From: Rhizorhapis suberifaciens
Lineage (GTDB): Bacteria > Pseudomonadota > Alphaproteobacteria > Sphingomonadales > Sphingomonadaceae
Reading direction: 5' to 3'
Length of the DNA: 64,000 nucleotides
Assembly: GCF_014200045.1 (NCBI RefSeq)
Contig: NZ_JACHOV010000002.1
Location: forward strand, 124,001 to 188,000
Shown here piece by piece: positions 53,279-62,018 of this stretch (its first letter is position 1; the number at the start of each line of letters is the position of its first letter). Made by a program: the position numbers and the translations under genes. Below the pieces are notes generated by a model, which saw nothing but the letters and a program-made list of their open reading frames with translations, did no database searches and was not told where the DNA came from.

Positions 53279-55302
53279 GGTTTCCCCACATCTCCTTTCT
53301 TTAAGGAGACGAAAATATCAGCGAAGCAACTGTCGGGGCGATAGAATACCGGGGGGCGGCCATAAGGCGCGTCGATACGGTGCGTCCCGGCACGATAATC
53401 CCGTCCGCTCCACAAATGCCTCCAGACGCCCGCGCCGGGCAGAATGACATTTCGCGCGGAGCAGTTTTCCTCGACGATGGGAGCGACCAGCATGTCCGCG
53501 CCATAAAGAAACTGATCCTGCACGGCATAGAGCGACGGGTCATCGGGATAGTGCAGGAACAGCGGGCGCTGAACCGGAAGCCCGGTGCGAACCGCCTCAT
53601 CGCTCAATGTGCGGACATAGGGCGCGAGCGCGGCATGAACCCGCGTCATCGCCGCGAAATGCGCTAGCAGATCTGGCGTGGAATCGAGTTGCACATTGTC
53701 GTCGGGACGATTGCCCTCATGGCTGCGCATGACCGGGCTGAACGCGCCCAACTCGCACCAGCGCATCATCAGGTCGATGCTGCGAACATTGCCGTGCAGG
53801 CTGGTATAGCCACCCACATCGCTATGGCTGTAGGCATTTCCGACAAGGCCCGAAGAAAGCGCGGCGGTGATGACAGTGTTGATGCCGTCATGCCGGGTGA
53901 AGTCGACCGACTGGTCCCCCGCCCAAAGGAGCGGGCAATATGCCTGCACGCCCGAAAAGCCCGCACGCATGAAGAACAGCGCATCTCCCGTCCGTCCGCG
54001 CGAAGCGATGGCGCGGGCGTTGGTTTCGGCCCACAGCACCGGCCAGAGGTTGTGCGCCAGCATCGGATCGCTGCCATCATGCAGTCGCACGTCGACCGGC
54101 AGATATTCGCCGAAGTCCGCCATCCAGCCGGACAGGCCGAAATCCAGCATTTCCTTCCCGATCACCCGCTCGGCGAACCAGTCCATGCTTGCCGGATTGG
54201 TAAAGTCGACCACGCCGCAATCAAATTCGCCGAAATCGACCAGATAAGGCTCGTCGCTGTCCTGCCGCAGCGCCAGGTGCCCGCCTTCCAGCGCTTCCTG
54301 ATATTGCTTGCCGTCAACCGCCAGATAGGGGTTCACGTAGCCCAGAAAGCGAATACCGCGCCGGGCCAGCGCGTCGATGTGCCGGGGCAGGTCAGGATAG
54401 CGTTCGGCATTCCACGACCAGTCCCAGAACAGGCGGCGGCCGAAGCTGGTCTGGCGGATGCCAACCCAGTCTTCACACCACAAGCCGGAAATTTCTGCGC
54501 CGGCCTCGATAAACGCTTCCAGCCGCGTCAGGCTGGCGGCGCCATCCTTCAGGCCTACGATCGCACCGCTTATTGCCCAGTCGGGCAATGCTGGCTGACG
54601 ACCGAAGCGGCTGGAGAGCTGCCCCACAAGTTTGATGAAATCCGAAGCGGCGAAAAATTCGAGCCGCGTCGCGCCCTCCCATATCTCTAGCCGGTGCCGG
54701 TCCGGGGCCGTGAAATCGAGAACGCTATAGGCCGCGCTGTCGACATGACAGGCATAGCGCCGCGACGACAGGAAGGTCGGCTGCGGATAATTGGTCCACC
54801 AATAATCGCCGCCGGCCTTGCCCTGTTCGTCCATCAAGCGCGTAAGGGCGGTGCTCTTGTCCCGGCCGACGCCTGGCTCGCTGGTCCAGATCGGAAAGCG
54901 GCGGCCTGAAAGGTCGAGATAGCTCATCTGCTCGCCGCCGCCCCAGACGTGCTCGCCCTCCTCGGCGGCCAGGTCAATCCACAGCCGGTCATAGCCTGGC
55001 AACAGCGTTTCCACCACGATCATGCCGCCGCCGTTGCCGCTCTTCTCAATGCGCAGGCGAACAGCCAGCGCGCTTTCGGCACTTTCGGACAGGACGACCT
55101 GTGCGCCGTCCATGCGGGCAGCGCGAAGTTCCATTCGGTCGACTGGTGCATCCTCCATGCGGAAATTGCCGCGAATCATTTCCACCTGCGGACAACCACG
55201 CGCGATGGAGATGGCGGGCCGGTCCGGTCCGTGATGGAGTAGGACTCGCCCGTCGAGCAGGCAGACAAACCCCTCATCCTGCGCGGCAAGTGTCAGTTTC
55301 AC
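53275..55302 (-). CDS. smoI: GH31 sulfoquinovosidase (YihQ/SmoI type)
   Basis: 675 aa, GH31. It resembles E. coli YihQ throughout, with EDWVGIRQTSFGRRLFWDW, GWMADFGEYLP and RSHEGNRPDDN as clear shared blocks. Catalytic Asp396 (nucleophile) and Asp463 (acid/base, WAGDQ) are present. The sulfonate-pocket set is K252, E277, R290, W293, Y499, i.e. the KERWY variant known from the Agrobacterium enzyme, in place of QQRWY in E. coli. It should cleave sulfoquinovosyl glycerol or diacylglycerol to sulfoquinovose. GTG 55302 follows GGAG and gives the YihQ length; the frame open to 55446 has no family similarity. No signal peptide: cytoplasmic. Confidence 0.88.
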   Translation of the reverse strand: MKLTLAAQDEGFVCLLDGRVLLHHGPDRPAISIARGCPQVEMIRGNFRMEDAPVDRMELRAARMDGAQVVLSESAESALAVRLRIEKSGNGGGMIVVETLLPGYDRLWIDLAAEEGEHVWGGGEQMSYLDLSGRRFPIWTSEPGVGRDKSTALTRLMDEQGKAGGDYWWTNYPQPTFLSSRRYACHVDSAAYSVLDFTAPDRHRLEIWEGATRLEFFAASDFIKLVGQLSSRFGRQPALPDWAISGAIVGLKDGAASLTRLEAFIEAGAEISGLWCEDWVGIRQTSFGRRLFWDWSWNAERYPDLPRHIDALARRGIRFLGYVNPYLAVDGKQYQEALEGGHLALRQDSDEPYLVDFGEFDCGVVDFTNPASMDWFAERVIGKEMLDFGLSGWMADFGEYLPVDVRLHDGSDPMLAHNLWPVLWAETNARAIASRGRTGDALFFMRAGFSGVQAYCPLLWAGDQSVDFTRHDGINTVITAALSSGLVGNAYSHSDVGGYTSLHGNVRSIDLMMRWCELGAFSPVMRSHEGNRPDDNVQLDSTPDLLAHFAAMTRVHAALAPYVRTLSDEAVRTGLPVQRPLFLHYPDDPSLYAVQDQFLYGADMLVAPIVEENCSARNVILPGAGVWRHLWSGRDYRAGTHRIDAPYGRPPVFYRPDSCFADIFVSLKKGDVGKP

Positions 55303-55360
55303 CTTGGCTCCGCTCCCTTGGCCATTGTCCAGCCACAGCCTTGCTGGGCTGCTTCGTGTC

Positions 55361-55377
55361 TGACACCGCTTGACATA
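55361..55377 (+). promoter_or_regulatory. Candidate operator in the divergent promoter (copy 1)
   Basis: TGACACCG-CTT-GACATA lies in the 163-bp region between the sulfoquinovosidase and the TonB receptor gene. It contains a -35-like TTGACA (55370-55375) and abuts an 11-bp palindrome GTGTCTGACAC (55356-55366). The same motif with only the three middle bases changed occurs at 59393-59409. Confidence 0.55.
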
Positions 55378-55465
55378 AGTTGAGCAGTCAATCAAGAAGA
55401 TGCGACACACCGGGCTCACAATCGGCAACGCGTAATATCGCGCCACACGGAATCAGGAGGGGAAG

Positions 55466-57784
55466 ATGACAGTTTCAACCAGTGCAAGGCAGATCCAGTG
55501 CGGCAAGCTGCTGGCGCTTTCAGTGTCGTCGATCGGCCTATTGGCGGCGATACCCGCCGCTGCTCAAGTAGAAGATATTATCGTTACTGCACAGAAGGTT
55601 AAGCAGAATGTGCAGGACGTGCCCATCGCCATTACCGCGGTGACCGGCGCGGCGCTCGACCGCGCGGGCGCCAAGAGCCTTGAAGATATTACGGCCATCG
55701 TGCCGTCCGTGACTTTCCGGAAGGGTACGACCAACGCGAACAGCGCCATCGTGATGCGCGGTGTCGGCACTATCAGCTTTTCAATTGCTGCTGAACCAAG
55801 TGTGTCCACCGTTGTCGATGGAATCGTGCTCAGCCGTTCGGGCCAGTCTTTCCTCGATCTGGTTGATTTCGAACGGCTGGAGGTGCTGCGGGGTCCTCAG
55901 GGAACGCTGTTCGGTAAAAATGCGTCGGCGGGTCTCGTCAACATCGTGTCAAAGGGTGGCACGGACAATTTCGAGGCCGAAGCCAACATGTCCGCTACTA
56001 CGGACGAGGAATATCGTGGCCGCCTGACGATTTCCGGTCCCATCGCCCAGAATCTGACAGGCCGCCTGACTGGTTTCTACGGCAATTATGATGGCAACCT
56101 GACCAATATCTACGGTGGTCGGAAGAACACGGTGAACGGCTATGAGCATTATGGCGCTCGCGGTCTCATCGACTATGACGGCGAAGGCGGACGGCTCCGC
56201 CTGATCGCAGATTATTTCAAGGCCAATGACGATTGCTGCGCCGAAGTCACCGGTGTGTCACGCGGTCCAGTGCTGGACGCCGAGTTGGGCTTCGATCCGA
56301 GGGGCGGCGAAGACGTCCGCACCATCAACCAGAATTTGGTCACGCGTTCGCTCGATCGGCAATGGAGCGTGACGCTTAACGCGGATATCGACACCTTCGC
56401 CGATCATACCTTCAGCATCGTCACCGGCTACCGCAACTGGCGGAACACTGAAATTCGCGAGGGCGACTTCCTGCCGCGCCCCATCGTGGGCACCGGCGAG
56501 TTGCATGACCGTGGCACCGTCAACACCGAGCAGGTGTCGGCCGAAGTTCGCCTCGCCTCGCCTCAGAACCAGCCTCTCACCTATCAGGTCGGCGGCTTCC
56601 TCTGGTATTCGAAGAACACGCAGGATTTTACCCGCAGCGACGTCACCTGCGACACCTCGACGCTGCCAGTTGATCCGGTGACGGGCGCGCGGCCCTGCAA
56701 CCTCGACGACACGGTCAACACGATCTTCCCGACCGCTACCTCGCGCAGCGACGTGTCCTTCCGCAACTGGGCGCTGTTCGGCCAGGCCACTTATGAATTT
56801 ACCCCCGGTCTGCGCCTGACGCTGGGCGGTCGCTACACGCACGACAATGTCGAATACAGGCATCGCCGCGCGGCGGGCATCAATGCAGCCACCGGTCTGC
56901 CCGCTACTGGCCCCGGCATATTGGGCGTCGGCGCGGGCGGCACGATCGCGTCCGGAGGCAACGGCTCCGACCTGACGAGCGGCGAGACCAGCGCCAATAA
57001 TTTCTCCGGCAAGGCGGTGCTGCAATATGACGTTACGCCCGATGTCATGACCTATGCCAGCTACACGCGTGGCTATAAGGGACCGGCGTTCAACGTCTTC
57101 TTCAACCATGTCGCGCCCACCAACTCGACGCCAATCGATCCGGAAAAATCGGACAGTTTCGAACTCGGCTTCAAGAGCCAGTTCTTCGACCGCAAGGTCC
57201 AGCTTAACGCGGCAGCCTTCTATGTCGAATATGATGGCTTCCAGGCGAACAACTTCGTTCTGGTGAATGGTGCGTTGACGACCAACCTGACCAATGCGGG
57301 CACCGTCCGGTCGAAAGGCTTCGAAGTCGACGCGACGGTGACGCCGCTCGAGGGGCTGACACTGCGCGCCAATGCGGCCTATGCCGATGCCCGCGTCAAA
57401 CGCTTCAATCCCAATCCGCTGACAAACGCGCCCGACGCCCGCGACGGCACTCGCCTGCCGCTGGCGCCGAAGTTCAGCTACACGCTCGGCGCGGACTATG
57501 ACCGCGACCTGGGTGCGTTGAAAATGTACCTTTCGTCCGACTGGCACCATGTCAGCAGTCAGTTTTCGGATCTGGGCGAAAGCGGCCCCATTGCCCCCTA
57601 TGGCCTGTGGAATGCCAGCCTCGGCTTTTCCGATCCGGACGACCGCTATCGCCTGACTTTCCTGGTGAAGAACATTCTCGACGATAGCTATGTGCTGCTG
57701 AACACCAGCGCTGGCCAGCGCCTGATGATCCCACGCGATGCGGATCGCTATGCCGGCGTCAATCTCAGGGTCCGGTTCAACTGA
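55466..57784 (+). CDS. TonB-dependent outer-membrane receptor
   Basis: 772 aa. Signal peptide (about 1-33, ending PAAAQ), TonB box EDIIVTAQK (about 36-44), plug domain (about 50-155, with VLRGPQGTLFGKNASAG) and a 22-strand barrel ending in RVRF-Asn. Related to the sphingomonad receptors that import organic substrates other than siderophores. Divergent from the sulfoquinovosidase operon, it probably brings sulfoquinovosyl glycerol or sulfoquinovose across the outer membrane; this is inferred from position. A strong terminator follows. Confidence 0.9.
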   Translation: MTVSTSARQIQCGKLLALSVSSIGLLAAIPAAAQVEDIIVTAQKVKQNVQDVPIAITAVTGAALDRAGAKSLEDITAIVPSVTFRKGTTNANSAIVMRGVGTISFSIAAEPSVSTVVDGIVLSRSGQSFLDLVDFERLEVLRGPQGTLFGKNASAGLVNIVSKGGTDNFEAEANMSATTDEEYRGRLTISGPIAQNLTGRLTGFYGNYDGNLTNIYGGRKNTVNGYEHYGARGLIDYDGEGGRLRLIADYFKANDDCCAEVTGVSRGPVLDAELGFDPRGGEDVRTINQNLVTRSLDRQWSVTLNADIDTFADHTFSIVTGYRNWRNTEIREGDFLPRPIVGTGELHDRGTVNTEQVSAEVRLASPQNQPLTYQVGGFLWYSKNTQDFTRSDVTCDTSTLPVDPVTGARPCNLDDTVNTIFPTATSRSDVSFRNWALFGQATYEFTPGLRLTLGGRYTHDNVEYRHRRAAGINAATGLPATGPGILGVGAGGTIASGGNGSDLTSGETSANNFSGKAVLQYDVTPDVMTYASYTRGYKGPAFNVFFNHVAPTNSTPIDPEKSDSFELGFKSQFFDRKVQLNAAAFYVEYDGFQANNFVLVNGALTTNLTNAGTVRSKGFEVDATVTPLEGLTLRANAAYADARVKRFNPNPLTNAPDARDGTRLPLAPKFSYTLGADYDRDLGALKMYLSSDWHHVSSQFSDLGESGPIAPYGLWNASLGFSDPDDRYRLTFLVKNILDDSYVLLNTSAGQRLMIPRDADRYAGVNLRVRFN

Positions 57785-57832
57785 CGGCTGGGTGACTGCA
57801 CGCACCCGCCGGACGTTGGTCCGTATGACGAT

Positions 57833-57866
57833 CCCCCGGTGCTTTACGCACCGGGGGAATTTTTTT
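57833..57866 (+). terminator. Terminator of the TonB receptor gene
   Basis: 10-bp stem CCCCCGGTGC / GCACCGGGGG, loop TTTAC, tail AATTTTTTT, 49 bp after the stop codon. Confidence 0.95.
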
Positions 57867-58041
57867 GCTCGTCTGCTCGGACGGGAGCACAAAAATGACG
57901 ATGCCTTGGGTACGCACGGCCCAGGTGCGAAACCCGGCCTCAGGACTGAACTGCTTCCATTCAAGAGAGATTATCGAGGCAGGAAAAATGCCATACGACG
58001 GATCGCACGGCCTAATTCCGTTCCGAAGACAGGAGCAATCC

Positions 58042-59289
58042 CTATTCCTCTGCTGCGACCAGCCGGGGTTGCATCAGGTGAATGTAGAGCAGCGCGACCA
58101 GATAGGCCCCCCCACAAATCACGAACAGCGGCGCATAGCCAAGCCCGTGGTCCAGCGACCATCCGGCAAATTCGATGATCCCGGTCCCGGTCAGGTTCCC
58201 GCCAATGGCTCCCAGCGCAATCACGGTAGCGATCCGGGCCGACGGGATGATCTCCGTCGCGATGCCGAAAAGGTTGGTTGAAAAGCCCTGATGCGCGAAT
58301 AGCCCCAGGCCGATGCAGATGGCCGCGATCCATGGATTCTGCACGACCAGCGCCAGCGGCATCGACAGCACAATCAGCGCGAAAGCCAGCATGGCCGTCT
58401 TGCGCGCCGCGTTGATCGTTAGCCCACGATGCAGCAGGATCGGGAATAGCGCCCCGCTGCTGATTGCGCCCAGTGCCGCCAGTGTGAAGATGATGGCGAT
58501 GGGATAGCCCAGCGACTGCTGGCCCATCTCGAACTTCCGGGCAAAGAAGTCAGGCGTCCAGAACAGGACGAACCACCACACCAGGTCAGTTAACGCCTTG
58601 GCGCCGATGATGGTCCAGCTCCGGCGGTCACTCAGGATCGCGCGCCACGCCACCGGCGCACGCCTGTCAGCTCGCGCCGCCTCCGCCGGCGCCAGCGATC
58701 GCGTATTGAAATGCCACGCCGCCAGCCATAGCAGGCCCAGCGCACCGGTCACGATGAAGGCGGCTTTCCATCCGAAGGCGACGGCAAAGGGCGGAATGAT
58801 GATCGGCGTCAGGATCGCGCCGATATTGGGCGCGGTGTTGATGATGCCGATGCCGACCGAACGCCGCTCAATGGGCAGGTAGATCGCCGCCGTCTTCATC
58901 GCCGCGGGGGTGTTGACCGATTCCGCCGTGGCCAGGACGGCGCGGGCGACCACGAATTGCTGTACGCTCGCCGCCAAAGCATGAGCCATGCCGGCGATGC
59001 TCCACACCGCCACCGCCAGTCCATAGGCGAACCGCACGCCAAATCGGTCCACGAACCAACCAACTCCCAGCAGCGCCGCGGCGGCGGCCAGCTGGAATAC
59101 CGATCCCAAATGGGCGAATTGCTGATCGGTCCAGTTGAATTCGGCTTCCAGCATCGGCTTGAGCAGAGCCAGCACCTGACGGTCGACATAGTTGAGCGCA
59201 GTGGCCAGAAAAATCAGCGCAATCAGCAAATTCTGTGCGCGCGTTCCGCCTTCGGGGCGGGTTGTCGCCGTCTCGGCCACGGTAGTCAT
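58042..59289 (-). CDS. MFS transporter, anion:cation symporter (ExuT/hexuronate-like)
   Basis: 415 aa, twelve membrane spans. ALNYVDRQVLALLKPMLEAEF in TM1 and WFVDRFGVR after TM2 are typical of the ACS family, which imports hexuronates, galactonate and other organic anions. Sulfoquinovose is a sugar 6-sulfonate, an anion resembling a hexuronate, so an uptake role in this cluster is reasonable. It is divergent from the YeiH gene, with a copy of the shared motif between them. Confidence 0.85.
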   Translation of the reverse strand: MTTVAETATTRPEGGTRAQNLLIALIFLATALNYVDRQVLALLKPMLEAEFNWTDQQFAHLGSVFQLAAAAALLGVGWFVDRFGVRFAYGLAVAVWSIAGMAHALAASVQQFVVARAVLATAESVNTPAAMKTAAIYLPIERRSVGIGIINTAPNIGAILTPIIIPPFAVAFGWKAAFIVTGALGLLWLAAWHFNTRSLAPAEAARADRRAPVAWRAILSDRRSWTIIGAKALTDLVWWFVLFWTPDFFARKFEMGQQSLGYPIAIIFTLAALGAISSGALFPILLHRGLTINAARKTAMLAFALIVLSMPLALVVQNPWIAAICIGLGLFAHQGFSTNLFGIATEIIPSARIATVIALGAIGGNLTGTGIIEFAGWSLDHGLGYAPLFVICGGAYLVALLYIHLMQPRLVAAEE

Positions 59290-59392
59290 TCGTCCTCTCT
59301 CCCATCCTTCTTGCCCGGCGCGCCGTCACTTTTCTGCAATCGGACCTGCTTACCCTCTTGCCCGAAAGCAAGCTTGGCCATACACACGGATA

Positions 59393-59409
59393 TGACACCG
59401 TAGGACATA
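59393..59409 (+). promoter_or_regulatory. Candidate operator in the divergent promoter (copy 2)
   Basis: TGACACCG-TAG-GACATA in the 167-bp region between the MFS and YeiH genes; 14 of 17 bases equal copy 1 at 55361-55377, in the same orientation. Confidence 0.55.
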
Positions 59410-59456
59410 CAGCAAGCATCTTCATCAAAAGGATGCGTTTTGCAAGGTGAGGACCT

Positions 59457-60527
59457 TTGAACAGCGACTATGCCGGCGATCTGTACGGCGAAATCTTTCT
59501 GGCTGAAGAAAACGGCCCCCCACCCAGACTTTCTCTCGTGGAACGGTGGAAGGCGCTATCGCCCGGCCTTGCCATCTGCGGTATCGCGAGCATCGCCGCG
59601 GCTTGGTTGTCCGAACATTATGGCGCCCCGATTATCCTGATGGGCCTGCTTATCGGCCTGTCGCTCAATTTCATCACCAGCGAGCCGCGCACGCACAAGG
59701 GGCTGGACATGGCGTCCAAGACTTGCCTGCGTTGGGGCATCGTCGTGCTGGGAACGCAGGTAACGCTTGCGCAGATCGGTGGCTTTGGTCCCATTCCTTT
59801 CATCGCTCTCCTCCTGGTTATGAGCGCCTCCATGGCCGCTGCGTTAATCGTTGCGCGGCTGGCCGGCCAGTCAACGGCCATCGGCCTGCTCGCGGGCGGC
59901 GCGACCGCGATCTGCGGGGCCTCGGCCGCGCTGGCATTGTTCGGCGTGTTGGGGACGAAGCGTGTCAGCCAGGGTCAGTTCGCCCTGACGCTCGTGGTGA
60001 TTTCCGTGGCCAGTGCGCTTGCCATGTCCTTTTACCCGCTGCTTGCCGCCGCATTGCATTTCGATGACCGGCAGGCGGGATTCCTGATCGGCGCATCCAT
60101 CCACGACGTCGCGCAGGCGATTGGTGGCGGCTACGCCTTTTCCGACACGGCGGGCAGCTATGCCACCATCGTCAAACTGTCCCGCGTCGCGTTGCTGGCG
60201 CCTGTGGTTGCCGCCGTGTCGATGCTCATGGCCAATGACCAGGACGACAATCGTGGACACTGGATCAGAAAGCTCGCTCTGCCTTGGTTCATCACGCTGT
60301 TCCTGGCGGTGGTTCTGCTCAATTCAATGCTTCCGGTTCCCCGAATCGTAGGCGACATCAGTCTAGTCCTGTCCAAAGGGCTTCTTCTTCTGGCGGTTAC
60401 GGCAACGGCGATGAGATCCCGCCTCGACCTCATCATGGAGATGGGGTGGCGCGGGGCCATGCCGGTGATCGCCGCGACGCTGGTGTCGTTGCTGACGGCG
60501 ATCGGCTTCAGCATGATAGTTTTGTGA
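59457..60527 (+). CDS. YeiH family anion exporter, probable sulfite/sulfate exporter
   Basis: 356 aa, about ten membrane segments. GGATAICGASAALALFG and GASIHDVAQAIGGGYAFSD are the YeiH/UPF0324 signatures. The family is annotated as putative sulfate exporters, and links to sulfite have been reported in enterobacteria. Here it would remove the sulfite set free from sulfoquinovose. TTG at 59457 is the start, four bases after AAGGTGAGG. glpD starts 6 bp later, so the three genes form one operon. Confidence 0.87.
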   Translation: MNSDYAGDLYGEIFLAEENGPPPRLSLVERWKALSPGLAICGIASIAAAWLSEHYGAPIILMGLLIGLSLNFITSEPRTHKGLDMASKTCLRWGIVVLGTQVTLAQIGGFGPIPFIALLLVMSASMAAALIVARLAGQSTAIGLLAGGATAICGASAALALFGVLGTKRVSQGQFALTLVVISVASALAMSFYPLLAAALHFDDRQAGFLIGASIHDVAQAIGGGYAFSDTAGSYATIVKLSRVALLAPVVAAVSMLMANDQDDNRGHWIRKLALPWFITLFLAVVLLNSMLPVPRIVGDISLVLSKGLLLLAVTATAMRSRLDLIMEMGWRGAMPVIAATLVSLLTAIGFSMIVL

Positions 60528-60533
60528 GGCGGC

Positions 60534-62018
60534 ATGAGCCAGGATATCTATGACATTGCGGTTATCGGTGGGGGCGTCAACGGCTGCGGCATCGCCCGCG
60601 ACGCGGCGGGGCGCGGCGCTCGCGTGCTATTGCTGGAGCGCGGCGATCTGGCGGGCGGCACCTCTTCGGCATCGACCAAGCTGATCCATGGTGGCCTGCG
60701 CTATCTGGAACATTATGAGTTCGCTCTGGTCCGCGAAGCGCTGAGCGAACGGGAGCGGCTTTGGGCCATCGCTCCGCACATCATCTGGCCGATGCGTTTC
60801 GTGCTGCCCCATGTGAAGGGACTGCGGCCGCGCTGGCTGCTACGCCTCGGCTTGTTCCTCTATGACCATATCGGCGGGCGACGCGACCTGGCCGCCACGC
60901 AATCGATCGATCTGCACCGCCATGCGGCGGGCGCGCCGCTCAAGCCCGGCTTCGGCCCTGCATTCGTCTATTCGGACGGCTGGGTCGACGATGCCCGGCT
61001 GGTTGTGCTCAACGCTCGCGATGCCGCCGATCGGGGCGCGACGATCCGCACCCGCACTGCTGTCAAACGGTTGGTGCGGCAAGCCGATCATTGGCTGATC
61101 CATAGCGCAGGCGAACGTTTCACGGCCCGGGCCGTCGTCAACTGCACCGGTCCGGCCGTCCTTGATCTCCTCGACCGCGCCGGGGAAAAGACTGACCGCA
61201 GGATGCGGCTGGTGCGCGGATCGCACATCGTCGTGCCGCGCCTGTTCGAGCATGGCTTTTCTTATTTCTTCCAGCTGCCCGACGGCCGAATTTTTTTCGC
61301 GATCCCCTATCAGCGCGATTTCACCCTGATCGGCACGACTGACTGCGATCATCACGGCCCCATGTCCGACGTGCAGGCGAGCGAAGAGGAGATTCGCTAT
61401 CTCTGCGACGCGACCAACACCTATTTTCAACGGCAGGTCATGCCGGATGACGTGGTCTGGACCTATTCGGGCATCCGCCCCCTGATTGACGACGGCTCCG
61501 GCAAGCCCGAGGCGGCAACACGCGGCTACAGCTTCGATCTGGATACCAATGCCGAAGGAAAAGTGCCAATCCTCTCAGTGTTCGGCGGCAAGATCACCAC
61601 CTATCGCCATCTTGCCAAGGATGCGGTGGAAAAGCTGGTCCCCCTGGTCGCCAGCTTGCAAGGCGGTGACTGGACAGCCACCGCACCGCTCCCGGGTGGC
61701 GATTTTCCCAAGAACGGACGCGACGCGCTGATCGACGATCTGCGGCGGACCTACACCTTTCTGCCGGACGATATGCTCGACCGCATTGTTCGCGCCTATG
61801 GCACGACGGCGCGCGACTGGCTCGGCACTACGGCAAGCCTTGCCGATCTCGGCCAGCATTTCGGCCATGGCCTGACCGCCGCCGAAGTCGACTATCTCGT
61901 GGCGCGCGAATGGGCCAGGAGCGCGCAGGACATTTTGTGGCGTCGTTCCAAGCTTGGCCTGTACCTCGATTCCGGTCAGGTAGGGGAACTGGAAAAATAT
62001 CTGGGAGAGAGGACGTGA
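60534..62018 (+). CDS. glpD: Aerobic glycerol-3-phosphate dehydrogenase
   Basis: 494 aa, FAD enzyme at the inner membrane that oxidises sn-glycerol 3-phosphate to dihydroxyacetone phosphate and reduces quinone. N-terminal FAD loop IAVIGGGVNGCGIARDAAGRG, then STKLIHGGLRYLEHYEF and the C-terminal domain with YDIA-like helices (EWARSAQDILWRRSKLGL). Part of the yeiH-glpD-glpK operon; its TGA overlaps the glpK GTG. Confidence 0.96.
   Translation: MSQDIYDIAVIGGGVNGCGIARDAAGRGARVLLLERGDLAGGTSSASTKLIHGGLRYLEHYEFALVREALSERERLWAIAPHIIWPMRFVLPHVKGLRPRWLLRLGLFLYDHIGGRRDLAATQSIDLHRHAAGAPLKPGFGPAFVYSDGWVDDARLVVLNARDAADRGATIRTRTAVKRLVRQADHWLIHSAGERFTARAVVNCTGPAVLDLLDRAGEKTDRRMRLVRGSHIVVPRLFEHGFSYFFQLPDGRIFFAIPYQRDFTLIGTTDCDHHGPMSDVQASEEEIRYLCDATNTYFQRQVMPDDVVWTYSGIRPLIDDGSGKPEAATRGYSFDLDTNAEGKVPILSVFGGKITTYRHLAKDAVEKLVPLVASLQGGDWTATAPLPGGDFPKNGRDALIDDLRRTYTFLPDDMLDRIVRAYGTTARDWLGTTASLADLGQHFGHGLTAAEVDYLVAREWARSAQDILWRRSKLGLYLDSGQVGELEKYLGERT

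Noticed and set aside
53275-55446. Reading the GH31 cluster as a maltose/alpha-glucoside locus, with the GTG at 55446 as start
   Set aside because: The conserved YihQ blocks and KERWY residues point to sulfoquinovosides, the neighbours are a sulfonate monooxygenase and YeiH, and the first 48 codons have no family similarity or ribosome binding site.
56258-57964. 568-codon minus-strand ORF antisense to the TonB receptor
   Set aside because: A shadow frame produced by GC-rich third positions; the protein has no family features, while the TonB receptor is complete.
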